A stretch of DNA of 64,000 nucleotides, taken from the NCBI GenBank assembly GCA_019802505.1, contig JAFMOC010000102.1:1034501-1098500 (forward strand), written 5' to 3'. This DNA comes from Corydoras sp. C115. Its lineage: Eukaryota; Chordata; Actinopteri; Siluriformes; Callichthyidae. The notes under the pieces are model-generated. The model ran no database searches. It saw only the letters and a program-made list of their open reading frames with translations, and was not told the origin of the DNA. Below are positions 31,831 to 44,100 of this stretch, in pieces (the stretch's first letter is position 1; each line of letters starts with the position of its first letter). A program made the position numbers and the translations under genes.

Positions 31831-32560
31831 TTCAGTTACATTTCAATTAATGGTTGTTTCAGTTATATCATTATACATTTTTTAAAAATAGTTCTCATGA
31901 GAATGCTGCGCTCTCCTGTGAGGTGAAAAAAGGAATTTCGAAAACGCATAGACTTGCTTTAATCCACAAGAAACCCATGCTTAAATGAATTTGCCCTCGA
32001 TACGGCTTGCAAGATGAGCTGCTTCCAGCTACCAAGCTTGTGATAAACCGCTGATAATAAAACATATAAGCATGCTTCACACACTTCTGCCCTTGATAAG
32101 CCCTTGAGCTTCTGATTGCGGAGCTGAATCTCTTTTTTTTTCTTGAGGAGTATGAATGCCTTATCTGAACCTGCACTGACTGAGTAGCAATGCAGAATGA
32201 ACTAGCTAAGGAAGCACATGCCAGTGAATAACGCTACCTACCAAAAGCATTTATCTCCTTTCTAAAAAATGAAGCAAAACAAACAAACAAAAAAAAAACC
32301 CAGCAGCTTAACTCATAAAAATTAATGCCATTAAATTCAAACCGGGATTTAAGTTCAAGGTATTATTGTGCTGTGGATTTCAAAGTGGAATTAAAGATGT
32401 ACTAAAAATATGTGTGTGGTGAGGTTTCTCATTTTCAGTTTTACCTCATGACACTCTACAAAAGACAAAATATTATTTGTTTTTTGTTTAGTTGACTTGG
32501 GTGGTTGCTTTCAGTTAAATCTTTTGTGGGGTAATAGTTTTAATTTACGTACCAATAAGT
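31831..32560. other. Unassigned, repeat-poor DNA
   Basis: 31890-32220 has high complexity and no match elsewhere in the window; it may be a constrained noncoding segment, which only cross-species alignment could show. Confidence 0.35.
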
Positions 32561-32567
32561 TTAAGTT

Positions 32568-32815
32568 TAAGTACCAATCTGGGTCAAGTTTTCATGTGCT
32601 CCTTGTATCAGAGTGGGTTTTTTTTCCAGGTTCTTCGGTTCCCCACCCACTGTCCAAAAACTGTAAATTTGCTGCTTTGAATTGCCGTCTATATAGTGTG
32701 TATGTGTGTGTTTAAGTGAGTACCATCCCAACAATGAATTGGCACTCTGTCCTGGGTGCCCCTCCCCTCCCCATGGGCCCTAGTATAGCATTAAGATAAT
32801 AAATGGCTGGATATG
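32568..32815 (+). mobile_element. D-SINE, degraded
   Basis: Body blocks CCAATCTGGGTCAAGTTTTC, GGTTCTTCGGTTCCCC and CACTGTCCAAAAACTG, a 3' part with GGCACTCTGTCCTGGGTG, and a shortened tail. Confidence 0.7.
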
Positions 32816-32889
32816 GAGATGAGATGAGTTTTAGTATAAACTCAATTAGTTGTTGGATTATATGAATTATAGTTGGGGGAACCACCATA

Positions 32890-33019
32890 TCTACATTACA
32901 TTTACATTTAATCATTTAGCAGACACTTTTATCCAAAGCAACTTATAAATGGGAGAACAATACAGGTCAGCAGTTACAGGAAAACCAGCTATACTGTAGA
33001 ATTATCAAACCTGATCATT
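32890..33019 (-). mobile_element. LINE B 3'-tail fragment
   Basis: The complement of the LINE B tail (CATTTAGCAGACACTTTTATC) followed by the complement of AATTCTACAGTATAGCTG and TAATGATCAGG. It is about 130 bp, a severely 5'-truncated copy. Confidence 0.7.
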
Positions 33020-33021
33020 AA

Positions 33022-33362
33022 CGGCACGGTGGTTTAGTGGTTAGCACGTTTGCCTCTCAGCACTAGGGATTCCCGATTCAAATCCCAATCTGGTTGGAGT
33101 TTCCATAGTTCTCCCCGTGTCTGCGTGGGTTTCCACCGGGTTCTCCGGTTTCCTCCCACAGTCCAAAAACATGGATTAAGGTCAATTGAATTCTCCATAT
33201 TGCCCCATATAGAGTGTGTCTGTGTGAGTGTGTGCCCAGCCATAGATTGGTGCCCTGTCCTGGGTGTATTTGCCCAGTGCGCAAAACGTTCTACCTTGGA
33301 TGGGCATGGGGAACCCCTCCGCGACCCTAGTAGAGGATGAAGCGGTAGATAATGGATGGATG
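33022..33362 (+). mobile_element. D-SINE, full length
   Basis: All blocks are present with few changes; B box GATTCAAATCC. The short repeat ATTAAC lies at both ends but is too short to be certain. Confidence 0.9.
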
Positions 33363-33399
33363 GAAGAATTAACAACACGTTGAGATTGTTGAAGGATGG

Positions 33400-34590
33400 A
33401 CACAGCAAAAAAAAAATAGGATATTACGAGTAATCATTAGAAGATGTGGCCACATTAGCACATAATGGTGGATTAATTTCTTGAGTAAAACGTGCGTTGT
33501 TTAAGCTCAACAGTACAATTGATAAAATTCTGGAAATTGGTTTAGTATTGCTTTCGGTTTGTGAGTTTGTTACAAAATGAATATGACAATCAGATTTGGT
33601 TCTCTGACTGTCAGAGACGCTAGTTTCTTTCTCCTCTATGGTGTGTGCAATCATCAGCAGCTCGCTGCTCTCCTCTCAGTTTGCTCAGATGAGTTTCCCT
33701 GAATCACAATCCTTCACTTTTATTTCCTCCACAGCCACTGGAACGGCAGTGAGAGGAAGCCATAACAATAAAAAGATGAGTGGAATGAAAGCAGTTGAAA
33801 CATCAGGTGGTCTGATGTGCATGAGCACAGCCCCAAGACACCCGTGATGCAGCTGATCTGCCATCCCATTTTCATTTTAGGGATGATGAGAGCATAGTGG
33901 AATTAAAGGAGCTCACTGTTAATTGGTCTTCGATAATTCTCGCCCCTGCGAGTCTCGCTGCTTTCGCAATCAGCTTGAGTCGTGATTTTACCGGTACTCA
34001 TGCCCATATATTATTTAACTTGGAAATACGTTGGGCATCTGGGGATTGTTTGTACACCACTCTGGCTACATCAATCTCATCTCCGCATTGAATTCCGTTC
34101 TCTCAGCGGGTGGCTTTTCCAACGGCCTGTCTCGAGCCATGCAGTCTGTGCTGTTTATCAAACTCTGAGCCACGACACCAGTTCATTCCTGGGGAATGAA
34201 ATTAGTAATGTCATCCAATGCATGGTTGCCGTTTCCATGGCAGCAGAAATAAAGGCAATTAATAGCAACAGGGAAAGAGAGAGCAAATCGTAGGGCTATT
34301 TTCTGAATGGCCTTCTTTATTTCATCAGAGCTGCCATTCCGCCTCGATGGCTCGCTCTTCTTATGAGGGCTCTACAGCTCTGGCAGTGCCAATTTTACCT
34401 ACTGATTTTTCATTCCATTATTTTGTAGACTCCACCCAGACTCAAAGCAACAACCATCAATGATGCATTAGTGAGAATTTACATAATGACTTCGGATCAG
34501 TTTGTGGGAGCAGCTTATGGAGGGTCCATTCCTATTCCTATTCCATCATAGTACAAGAGATAAACTAACCTTACCTCTAAATGTCAAGTT
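33400..34590. other. Repeat-poor stretch, candidate conserved noncoding DNA
   Basis: No element similarity was found. Between 33640 and 34540 base composition is balanced, complexity is high, homopolymers are few, and AT-core words such as CTGTTAATTGG and GGCAATTAATAGCAAC occur. These are characteristics seen in vertebrate conserved noncoding elements, but they prove nothing. Frames of up to 144 bases per exon-like block have no clear splice sites or domain. Confidence 0.35.
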
Positions 34591-34609
34591 ATGCTGAGCA
34601 CATTGTTGA

Positions 34610-34870
34610 TGACCATCAGATGAAGAGAAGGGGGTAAGAGGTAAGAGAAGAGAGAGTAGGGAAGTGTAAAGGGAGGAGTTGGGAAGAGGAGAGAAAGAGA
34701 TGAGGACTTTTGAAGGGTAAGATAGGGTAAGGGTAGTACAAGGAAGGGTAAGACAGGTAAAGTGGTGGAAAATATGGTATTTAAGGACCAGAGTGTAAGG
34801 GAAGGGTAAGATAGGGTGTGGGAAAGGGAGCGGAGAACAGAAGGTCCAGGAATTAGAGCTTGGTGATGGT
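34610..34870. repeat. Polypurine (GGTAAGA-rich) tract
   Basis: About 260 bp with strong purine bias on the plus strand, built from variants of GGGTAAG and AGAGAGA. Imperfect minisatellite-like units such as GAAGGGTAAGATAGGGT occur twice. Confidence 0.75.
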
Positions 34871-35153
34871 ACTGAAAGGGACAGAAGTAGCCGGAAATGC
34901 ATTGAGTCGATTTCATTCTCTTCCGGTACCATCAGTGACCTCTCCTGTTACTGCTGCCCTCTCACCCACTTTTAAACATCTCACCTTTCCTTTAAAAATT
35001 GCACACCACTTTTTAGCAGAATCTGTGGCAGATAATTAAATTGCCTTCTTTTTGTCTCGCACAAGCCATCCAATCTAAATCAGTAAACACTTGTGTCATT
35101 GGATGTGATTGATAAATCCGATTTCCATTTTCATGTGTGTAAGGCAGCCTCAC

Positions 35154-36100
<947 letters not shown>

Positions 36101-36179
36101 TTATATGTGCTGTGTTGGAACTGGAACCCAATAAACTATTTGCATAAAAAAATGATTCACTGTTTTGTAGTTTATGGCA

Positions 36180-36540
36180 TATATGTGTGTTAAGAAATGC
36201 AGAATGAAACATAGAAATAAAACAAAACCAAAAACCATATCTGAATGTACAGCAGGCTTGAAACAAAAAAACACACTTTCGCCAAACACAAAAGGGAATA
36301 ATGCTCCCAATGGTCCGGATCAATTCTAAAGAGATATAAAAAAAACTCGATCGCCAGAGGAAGCTACTGAGAAGCAAATCAATGGACAGATGTAAAACAC
36401 AGGCTTGGATATGGGAACCTAAGCTAGCATGCTGAAGGGAAAACAAGGAACAGGTGATAAGAACTCAGAAGAACCCGAGGGGGCACAACTAGTGGAAGAA
36501 CCAAGCCCCAAACACAGACAGATGTGAGGAGCGGTTGAGC
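36180..36540 (-). mobile_element. Possible decayed LTR
   Basis: On the minus strand the segment at 36400-36510 (CACTAGTTGTGCCCCC, GGTTCTTCTGAGTTCTTA) resembles the start of solo LTR C at 36699-37089 (CACTAGGGGTGCTCACGG, TTCTCCTGAGTTCTGA). Boundaries could not be found and no target-site duplication is visible. Confidence 0.3.
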
Positions 36541-36698
36541 TTTGGTAGGTTGTAACTTTCCAGCAGGTGTATAATGGTACACTGTATTATGCATGAACCA
36601 TTCGATATGAGCTTTCCAATGCAGAATACAACAGCACGGAAATCCCAATGCTCAAAAAACCAAGGCGGAACTAAAATTAATAGGCGAGCTTTACATCC

Positions 36699-37089
36699 TG
36701 TCAGCGCTAGTGAAGAGATATACACAGAGGTCCAGGGTAGATGCAGCACAAACAAGGTTTAATATGCAAAACCCATACACAGATAATGTACATCCACCAC
36801 TATGAGTAGTAAAAATGCAGAAGGTAGCGACAACAAACCAGAACAGCGTAGCCCACGTCGCCAACGACGACTGGTCTTGACAAAGTCCACGAAGGAACCT
36901 AAGGCTGGAGGCAAGGAGAAAGCTAGCATGAGCGATGTGCTGAGAAAAAAACGCAGAAACAAACAATCAAAACCGTCTTTTATAGAAGAACAGGAAATGA
37001 ACTGGAAGAAGAGTCAGAACTCAGGAGAACAACCGTGAGCACCCCTAGTGGTGACCTCAGGAAGAGCAGAAGAAGGTGTGGATCTGACA
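36699..37089 (-). mobile_element. Solo LTR C, 391 bp, with 5-bp target-site duplication
   Basis: Plus strand TGTCAGCGC...GATCTGACA; the two ends form the inverted pair TGTCAG/CTGACA. Perfect duplication CATCC at 36694-36698 and 37090-37094. On the minus strand TTCTATAAAAGAC is a strong TATA box and ATATTAAACC a weak polyadenylation signal. The 78-codon frame inside it (36802-37038) is not a gene. Confidence 0.9.
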
Positions 37090-37555
37090 CATCCAAGCCG
37101 AGTTTAGAGGTGGAGCATAGACCTGTGATTTACAGCAGCACTGGAGCAGTGCGGGATGGGGGGAGTATATCCAACATGTTTGTCGGCGTTATGCAGCAGT
37201 TGTGATGGATGTTCTTGGAAACATTTAGAATGTGCTAATGCATATTGGGCAGAATCATCTACATCGATAACCAGAGCTCATAATCTCCACTACTTTTGAT
37301 ACAAACTTAAGTAAGTGCGTGCCTAATCCTCTGCTCCGAGATGTGAAATCAGACAGAACAAATCCATTACTGAAGCAATAAACATTGTAGCGGCGTTATT
37401 TTATTATTTATATACTTAAGGTTTCATAAACCCTTTCCACATTCATATAAACACTTCATATGCTATTATGCTATTAACACTTTTAAACCTATAGAAATTT
37501 ACTAACGTATATAGAGCAAAATGCCACAACTTTGGAAAAAGACTCAAACTTGGTT

Positions 37556-37751
37556 AAGTACAGTATATTTTTTTCCAATTGTTATATTTTTTCAATCACC
37601 ACACAACATAACAACATGACAGGGAGTTTTTTTCTTGCCACTGTCGCTTCGACTTGCGCTTTTGAGGTTTATATGCTAACAACAAGCTGCTGTGTGACAA
37701 TGTACTATTGTAAAAAAAAGTGCTTTATCAATAAATTACTTGAAATTGTAC
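37556..37751 (+). mobile_element. L2 LINE tail inside hAT copy B
   Basis: About 196 bp corresponding to the last part of the L2 3' UTR: CCAATTGTTATATTTTTTC, a CATGACAGGGAGTTTTTTTC block, CTTGCCACTGTCGCTTCG and ATCAATAAATTACTTGAA. hAT sequence continues on both sides. Confidence 0.75.
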
Positions 37752-38089
37752 TTATTTCCCATGCTTGGTTTTATTCACCACATGCCAAATAAAAACTCAC
37801 AAACTTTCATAAATGTCTGTTTAAACTGGAATTAACTTAGTGTCCAAACTCAACTAAAGCATTACTGCAAATAAAAGTATCACCTTACGTCATATGCATG
37901 CACACTTCATCCAGTCATCCAATTTTTAAACAGACAGTAGCCATAACACTATGTATCGAAATAGATATATTTAAAAAACAAGCCTGCAATATACAGCCCC
38001 CTAGGTGTACTGAATTCATATCAAACCGTGAGGTCAATTCCACCGTGTGAATCGAACCGTGATTTTTGTGTACTGTTACACCCCTACTG

Positions 38090-38640
38090 TCTAGTCATCT
38101 TCACTTACATACCGAATGTAGAGTGGAGATGTTTCCTCTCAGCAAGAACATCTATTTGTGTCTCTGTGCATTTCCATTGGAGTCTTTAGTTCCTTGCCAT
38201 ATTCAATCATGTGAGATCTTGTATGTGCATCCTGCAATGAACTCTCCAAGATATTTTCTTGCCTTATACCTTGACTTTTGAACACCAGGATAGCTTTCAG
38301 CACTCCATTTAACCATAATTAGGGTTAGAGGCATAGACATTGGATGATGGGAGCAACCACATTATACAGACAACGTTGTAGACATCATTACAAACACGTT
38401 TTAATGTAATGAATATTCATAATTCAGTCATGGTGTTTTAGAGGTTAATTGAACTCTATTAACCTTTCAATTGTCATGGTGTTCAAATGTCTAATTACCT
38501 GCTAAAATGCATTGCACTGTTTTATTTCATACTCATTTGCTGTTGGAAAAATGCAAATAATACAAATTAGAAAAAACAAACACTTCACTGTCATATGACA
38601 CAAATGTATTTAATGCAACATGTCAGAATACATGGTTGGC
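38090..38640. other. Unassigned DNA
   Basis: AT-rich; nothing recognised. Confidence 0.45.
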
Positions 38641-38654
38641 CACACAGAAACACA

Positions 38655-38742
38655 GGGTTAAACTTCAGTGGACCTGGAATTTGAACCCACAACCTTCTGA
38701 TTTATAGCCCAACACCCTAACCACTAAAATACCACTCCCGTA
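38655..38742 (-). mobile_element. V-SINE-like head fragment
   Basis: About 90 bp of head and first body block: complement of TAGTGGTTAGGGTGTTGGGC and a B-box-like GGTTCAAATTCC. It ends where the D-SINE tail begins. Confidence 0.7.
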
Positions 38743-38745
38743 GTA

Positions 38746-39000
38746 TCCATCCATCCATCCATTATCCTCCGCTTTATCCCATGCCCATCCAGGAGAGAAC
38801 GTTTTGGGCGCTGGGCAGATACATCCAGGACAGGGCACCAATTTATGGGCACACTCACTCACACACACAAACACACTCTATATGGGGCAATTTGGAGAAT
38901 TCAATTGACCTTGATCCATGTTTTTGGGCTGTGGGAGTAAACCAGAGAACCCGGAGGAAACCCACGCGGGCTCGGGGAGAACATGGAAACTCCACCAAGA
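38746..39000 (-). mobile_element. D-SINE, 5'-truncated, joined to a LINE fragment
   Basis: Complete from tail (CATCCATCCATCCATTATCC) to GGAAACTCCACC, then the head is replaced by the LINE fragment at 39001. Confidence 0.85.
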
Positions 39001-39480
39001 GTGGACCCTTCTTGTCCAGGGTCCGAGTTGTGGGGCAGCAACATATGCAGAGAGGCCATCTGTACCAGCTCGTGTGTGTGTGTGTGTGGGGGGGGGGGGT
39101 TAGGCATTCCCAGACCAGCTGGGAGATATAATCTCTCCAGCGTGCCCTGAATCTTCCCTGGGGTCTCCTCCCAGTTGGACTTGCCTGAGAAATACCTCCC
39201 TGGGTAGGCGCTCACGAGGCTTCCTTACCAGATACCCTAACAACCTCAACTTTTAACATGGAGGACTAGCGGCTCTACTCCAAGTCTCTCCCAATGGACA
39301 GAATTTCTCACCCTATCTCTAAGAAAGAGCCCAGGCACCCTGCGGGAAAACCCATTTTGGCCGCTTGTATTTGCGATCTTGTTCTTACCCAAAGCTCATG
39401 ACCATGGGTGAAGGTATGGGTAAGTAGGGTATGTAGCTCAACTGGTAAATCAAGAGCTCTATCATATTTTGGATATAGAC
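39001..39480 (-). mobile_element. RTE/Rex3-like LINE fragment
   Basis: On the minus strand broken frames read LGYLVRKP, EVFLRQVQLGGDPRED and IISQLVWECL. This recalls the C-terminal GRRPRGRPRTRW...DYISxLAWERLG segment of fish RTE/Rex-type reverse transcriptase proteins. The plus-strand phrase GGAGAGCCCAGGCACCCTGC-like sequence at 39325 is a common part of that family. A (GT)n-(G)n run at 39071-39098 interrupts it. Confidence 0.55.
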
Positions 39481-39554
39481 ACATTCTATACTAAATTGAC
39501 ACCTACTCTTTATTTTGCAGCCACTTCGAACCCAAGCAGCCCACATGTATTACA

Positions 39555-39722
39555 GTTTGATGGCTTGGGTAAGAGTACACAGCCAGCACTCTGCGCATGA
39601 GCAAGGCTCTTAACCCTCACTGTGTACACACACTGATGACTTCAGTGGACTCAAGATTAGAACACACAACTCCCAGATTGCTAGCCAAACAGGCTAACCA
39701 CTAAGCTACCAATCTACGCATA
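39555..39722 (-). mobile_element. V-SINE-like SINE, degraded
   Basis: Complement of the head (GGTAGCTTAGTGGTTAGCCT) at the right end, B-box region mutated, GAGCAAGGCTCTTAACCCTC body block readable on the plus strand as part of the degraded body. Confidence 0.6.
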
Positions 39723-40150
39723 GCACTTAAAACTTTTGAAGTTGGGGTGCACCTGTTATATTTTTTAAGGAGATGTGTCCTAATGCCTTAATATATCATA
39801 TAAGCATGGAGTCATCTGAAATCAGTGTCATGTTGACGTCTTGGTAATTGCAGCCTACATATACATTATGACTCTTGAAAGGAAGGTCGCCCTATCTGTT
39901 TCTTTAGTGCATACTCAATCCAGCTGGGACTTCAAAAGAGCTGTAGTGTCCCATTTTGCATTTTAAGTGCTAATGAAAGTACTGCTTTTATAATCACACA
40001 CCTCTTTAAACAACCCCCACAATCTCAACACCACCATGACTCCACTATCTTTTTAATCTTTTCTTGCACTTACTATATCTTTTAAACAGTAGATTTCACC
40101 AAAACCTCATCTAAGATATGACAGATCATAATATTTTATATTAAAATATA
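39723..40150. other. Unassigned DNA
   Basis: AT-rich; nothing recognised. Confidence 0.45.
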
Positions 40151-40151
40151 A

Positions 40152-40412
40152 TGTGGGCGGCGATTCCTAATCTGGGTGGGGTTTCCATGTTCTCCCCATA
40201 TCCGGGTTTCCTCCCACAATCCAAAAAAAAATGGATTCAAGGTCAATTGAATGCCCTAAATTGCTCCGTATGGAGTGTGTGGGTAATTGTGCATAGTGAC
40301 ATATTGGCACCCTGTAATGGGTGTATCTGCCCAGCGCCTGAAATGTTCTTACCTGGCTGCATGGGGGGACCCCCCAACGACCCTAATAGAGGATAATATG
40401 ATGAAATACCAA
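40152..40412 (+). mobile_element. D-SINE, 5'-truncated and internally shortened
   Basis: Starts within the B-box region (GGCGATTCCTAATCTGGGTG), then body and 3' part to AGAGGATAATATGATG. Confidence 0.8.
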
Positions 40413-40496
40413 ATGAATAAAAATATGCTATTCAGCAGAACATTATTGTGAAAGAAGTGACTTGACCCGAACTACCTATGATAGTCTTTTATTATA

Positions 40497-40635
40497 GGGG
40501 GGGGGCCCATCCAGGGGAGAACGTTTCAGGCGCAAAGTTTCCTGGGACATTCTCCACTGGATGGGCATGTGGAACCCCCCACTCCACGACCCTAATAGAG
40601 GATAAAGTAGAAGATGATGGATGGATGGATAGATG
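40497..40635. mobile_element. Two short D-SINE 3' pieces in inverted orientation
   Basis: 40500-40535 is a minus-strand piece (CCCATCCAGGGGAGAACG) and 40548-40635 a plus-strand piece (ATTCTCCACTGGATGGGC to GATGGATGGATGG). They are smaller but arranged like the inverted pair at 15733. Confidence 0.75.
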
Positions 40636-40831
40636 ATTTCACAATAATGCACCAAAAGTATAGTAGCAACAACATTGTTCCTTTAAGCCCTGATCCTTTA
40701 AAATACCTTGGCAATAAATTGGAACAAGTTGATGCCTGTTCTTATAAATGTTCCTTTAAAAAAAATTGACATTTTGACAGCCCCCTGGACAGTTATATCG
40801 GCTAAACTTGCTAAAATGTATATGAATTCCA

Positions 40832-41035
40832 GGCAGATAACTTGTTGTTATGGTAGCGCAGTGACGCTGGGAGAGAGAGCAGGGCTGTCCACAATGGACT
40901 TTGATTAAAGATAATTAATGCACTTGCCGCGGCTTTGCCCGTTGAACATGTGCACCCTTTGTGCACCCTCTCTCTACCCATAAGTGGTAGAGAGACCACG
41001 AACTGCTAGAATGTGAGCAACTGGCAGATGCATCG
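40832..41035. repeat. Repeat Y, copy 2
   Basis: See copy 1 at 15350. Inside it CTCTCTCTACC and GGTAGAGAGA form a local inverted repeat (about 40970-41000). Confidence 0.6.
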
Positions 41036-41307
41036 GCCAACAGGTATGGTTTAATAAATTAAAAATAACATGTAAAAAAGTCTTAAATATGCTGTAACTG
41101 TTGTAACCTAGGCAGAAATAAAATAAACCTGGCAACTGGTGTAATGCTTTAATAGAAAAAGCTTTTAGAAAAGTGACGCAAAAGGGGGAAACGCTATGAA
41201 AGAAAATGGACAGAACATTTGGAATTATTTCATAAGTGTTATTTAATTAAGTATATGTATGTATGTATGCTCAAGATTATACTCCCAATGTAGCTTTTAC
41301 AGAGAGG

Positions 41308-41498
41308 GTGTTGTGGCTCAGTGGTAAGGGCTATCAATCAGAAGGCTGTGGGTTCAAATTCCAGGCCACTGAAATTACCAATGTGGGTCCTTGAACAAGG
41401 CCCTTAACCTTCATTGCTTCAGGTGGTGCTGTACCAACCCCAAGTTGGGATATTTGTAAGTTGCTTTGAATAAAAGAGTCCAAAGTCCAAATTGAATT
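41308..41498 (+). mobile_element. V-SINE-like SINE
   Basis: Head TTGTGGCTCAGTGGTAAGGG, B box GGTTCAAATTCC, body CCAATGTGGGTCCTTGAAC and tail TTTGTAAGTTGCTTTGAATA. A D-SINE inserted at its 3' end. Confidence 0.8.
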
Positions 41499-41786
41499 AA
41501 TCCATCATCTTCCGCTTTATCCTCTACTAGGGTCGCGGAGGGTTTCCCCATGCCCATCCAGGGGAGAACGTTTTGGGCGCTGGGCAGATAAACCCAGGAC
41601 AGGGCACCAATCTATCGCTGGGTACACTAACTCACTCTCACAAACACACTCTATATAGCACAATTTTGGAGAATTCAATTGACATTGATCCATGTTTTTG
41701 GACTGTGGGAGGAAAACGGAGAACCTGGAGAAAACCCACGCGGACATGGGCAGAACATGGAAACTCCACTAAGCCACTGTGCCGCC
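41499..41786 (-). mobile_element. D-SINE, 12-bp target-site duplication
   Basis: Repeat CCAAATTGAATT at 41487-41498 and 41787-41798. The copy lacks the B-box stretch: GGAAACTCC is joined directly to ACTAAGCCAC, an internal deletion of about 60 bp that removes the internal promoter. Confidence 0.9.
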
Positions 41787-41798
41787 CCAAATTGAATT

Positions 41799-42355
41799 CA
41801 ATTGTATGAATTTTAATTTACAAGAGTTACAAACCTAAAATCTTGAACAGCATTCTTAAACAATAGTGGCATGAAAAGAACAGTGTGGTATTTGTTTTAT
41901 TTTAAAAAGAAGAAAACTTGTGAGAGTAAGGCTTAGTGGGGGACTTATACTCTTTCAGTGGCCCAGATGTGTTAATGGTAAGATATTTTTAATCTACACT
42001 ACAGCTTACCAATAGATGAAGTGTGCAAATTAACTATAGGTAAATTGATTCTGTTCACTCATTAAATTCTGGTTAAAATCAATGGTCAACGGTCATTGGT
42101 ATTTGAAGTAATATCCTGTCAGGCCCACCCACTCATATAATAGAAATTATGGTTCTATCTAATTTGTTTAATTATTAAAATGAGCCGTAGAACCCTCTGA
42201 GCCTTAGCGAAAAAGGAAGCACTTTAATGTCTAGTACTAGTATTTCAGCATGGCACTCTCTACTAATGGTGAGCTGGGTGAAGAGGTGAAATGCCAGCAC
42301 TATCCCAGCCCACCATCATAACACAGGTAACCCTGAGCTCCACACCTTTTAAGTG
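41799..42355. other. Unassigned DNA
   Basis: AT-rich; nothing recognised. Confidence 0.45.
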
Positions 42356-42357
42356 TA

Positions 42358-42500
42358 TTCATTCATTCATTATCTTCCACTTTATCCTACTGTATATTAT
42401 GGTGGTGATTCCCTGCCCATCCAGGGGAGAACGTTTCGGGCGCTGAACAGATACACCCTGGACAGAACGCCAATCTATCACACTCACCCAGGCACTCAAA
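42358..42500 (-). mobile_element. D-SINE 3' fragment
   Basis: ATTCATTCATTATCTTCC tail, CCATCCAGGGGAGAACG, ACGCCAATCTATCAC; ends there (5'-truncated insertion or deletion). Confidence 0.8.
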
Positions 42501-42954
42501 TGAAGATTGTTAGTAAATTAGAAAAATGAAAATTATTTGACAATCAGCACGCTCTTAAGATTGACAAATTGGCACCCCTTATTTTATGATTAACAGTACA
42601 ATATCTGAGAAAACTCTATATTGCTCTTACAATACATTACTGTTAGTTTGCCCTCATTTTTAATTGTTGGCCTAAAAAGTCCCAGAAATTATTACTGAAC
42701 GTTGACATTGTGGATAAAATGTGTGTCTCTTCAATCTGAAGAATGTCCTCAATGACATCAGAGGAAGTAAACAAATTTGTCATAGATAGCAATTGTCATT
42801 AACTACTGTCAACTGTTAATTCTTAAAGTAGTTAATTCATTAATTTATAGTTTCTAAGCCACTTATGCTGATTAGGGTCGGAGGAGATTTGTGTCGGGGT
42901 GGGAGGCTTATAGCGTTGTCTAGTTCTGAGGAGGGTAAACAATGACAGTACAGT
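42501..42954. other. Unassigned DNA
   Basis: AT-rich; nothing recognised. Confidence 0.45.
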
Positions 42955-42957
42955 AAA

Positions 42958-43175
42958 TAAGGGTGTGGTAGCTCAGTGGTTAGGGTGTTGGGCTATCAAT
43001 CTAAAGGTTGTGGGCTTAAACCACAGGACCGCTGAAGTTACCAATGTGGGTCCTTGAGCAAGCCTCTTAATCCTCATTGTTTCAGAGGCTCTGTATCAAC
43101 CTTGTGTTATGAGCCCATCCATGAAGTTGGGATACTTGTAAGACGCATTTTAATTTAATGTGATTTAAATGTAAT
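42958..43175 (+). mobile_element. V-SINE-like SINE, full length
   Basis: Head GGTGTGGTAGCTCAGTGGTT, degenerate B box (GGCTTAAACC), body CCAATGTGGGTCCTTGAGC, tail mutated (TTGTAAGACGCATTT). With 1738-1955 it defines the family's length of about 215 bp. Confidence 0.85.
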
Positions 43176-43900
43176 TGCCACCATATTTTTATTATTGTAA
43201 TTTTTAACACCTCTGTGTTTGATCAAAGTTGAAGAATAAACAAAACCCTTTTGGAGTGAGAAGTGAGGAGTCATCTTTATTGAACAGCCTTTATCGTCAA
43301 CTCTTTAATACATACTGTGCAACTGCTCACCGAGCTCATGCATGAGTCAATGTTAGCTGACAATGTATGCCTCATTAATATGCCTTATGGGATTCATGCC
43401 ATGAATGTCAGAATGCCATTGTACACTTTTAGTAGATTAGCTTCAATGACACAATGGTTGATTGAGCATAGTAAGAATCAATAACACAAAGACACAAGGC
43501 TTGGTGACACTGACAAATCGAGTTCTCATGACAGACATTAGCCTTACAGGCCTTTGCTGACAGCCAGGTCCTGATTGAGGGATACATGGGGGATGACATA
43601 TTCCTGGGTCACTGATGCGTGTACAGTGATTTTCTTCTGGGATGATGCTGACATATTTCCTTTTGGCCAGTCAGCAAGGGTGGCCATTTCATTTTTAATA
43701 TCGTGGCACCTGCATCAGTCTGGATCAACCTCACAGTAATCATTTGCAAACAGTTAAATTGTTGGCATATGACACTTAAAGATTGATTGCAGACATTTTT
43801 TAGTTACATCTTGAATACATACAGGGCCACACAACATGGTCCAGAGCATGGTCCATTTAAATATGACCTAAAATCAAGACTTGGTGTGGTTAATTTCTAG
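43176..43900. other. Unassigned DNA
   Basis: No recognised element; 43480-43740 is of higher complexity than the rest. Confidence 0.4.
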
Positions 43901-43904
43901 GGCT

Positions 43905-44100
43905 CATTCATTTATTCATTCATATCTATATCTTCTGCTTAATCCTCTACTAGTGTCACAAGAGGGGTTGCCCATGCCCATCCAGGGGAGAATGTTTTGG
44001 GTGCTGGGCACACCCAGGCCAGAGTGCCAATCTATCACTGGACACACTTACTTGCACAGAAACACAAACAAACACACATTATATGGGGCAATTTAGAGCA
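43905..44100 (-). mobile_element. D-SINE 3' half joined to LINE B
   Basis: Tail to TATGGGGCAATTTAGAGCAT, then abrupt junction with LINE B sense sequence at 44101, in the opposite orientation. Confidence 0.8.

Larger units (their letters stand above)
36561..38089. mobile_element. hAT-type MITE, copy B, with two later insertions
   Basis: Left end CAGCAGGTGTATAATGGTAC and right end TACTGTTACACCCCTACTG are an imperfect inverted pair of hAT type. The hAT parts are 36561-36698, 37090-37555 and about 37752-38089. The gaps hold a solo LTR and an L2 tail. Compared with copy A this one has about 300 bp more on its right side, so the copies have different internal deletions. There is no transposase and no convincing 8-bp target duplication. 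Confidence 0.75.

Noticed and set aside
33022..33075. tRNA gene suggested by A and B boxes (here and in every complete D-SINE or V-SINE)
   Set aside because: The boxes belong to SINE heads; no cloverleaf closes and the sequence runs on into SINE bodies.
34546..34932. 128-codon Ser/Pro/Leu-rich frame on the minus strand
   Set aside because: Consequence of the polypurine tract read on the complement.
36802..37038. Basic 78-codon frame
   Set aside because: Lies wholly within solo LTR C, antisense to its transcription signals.
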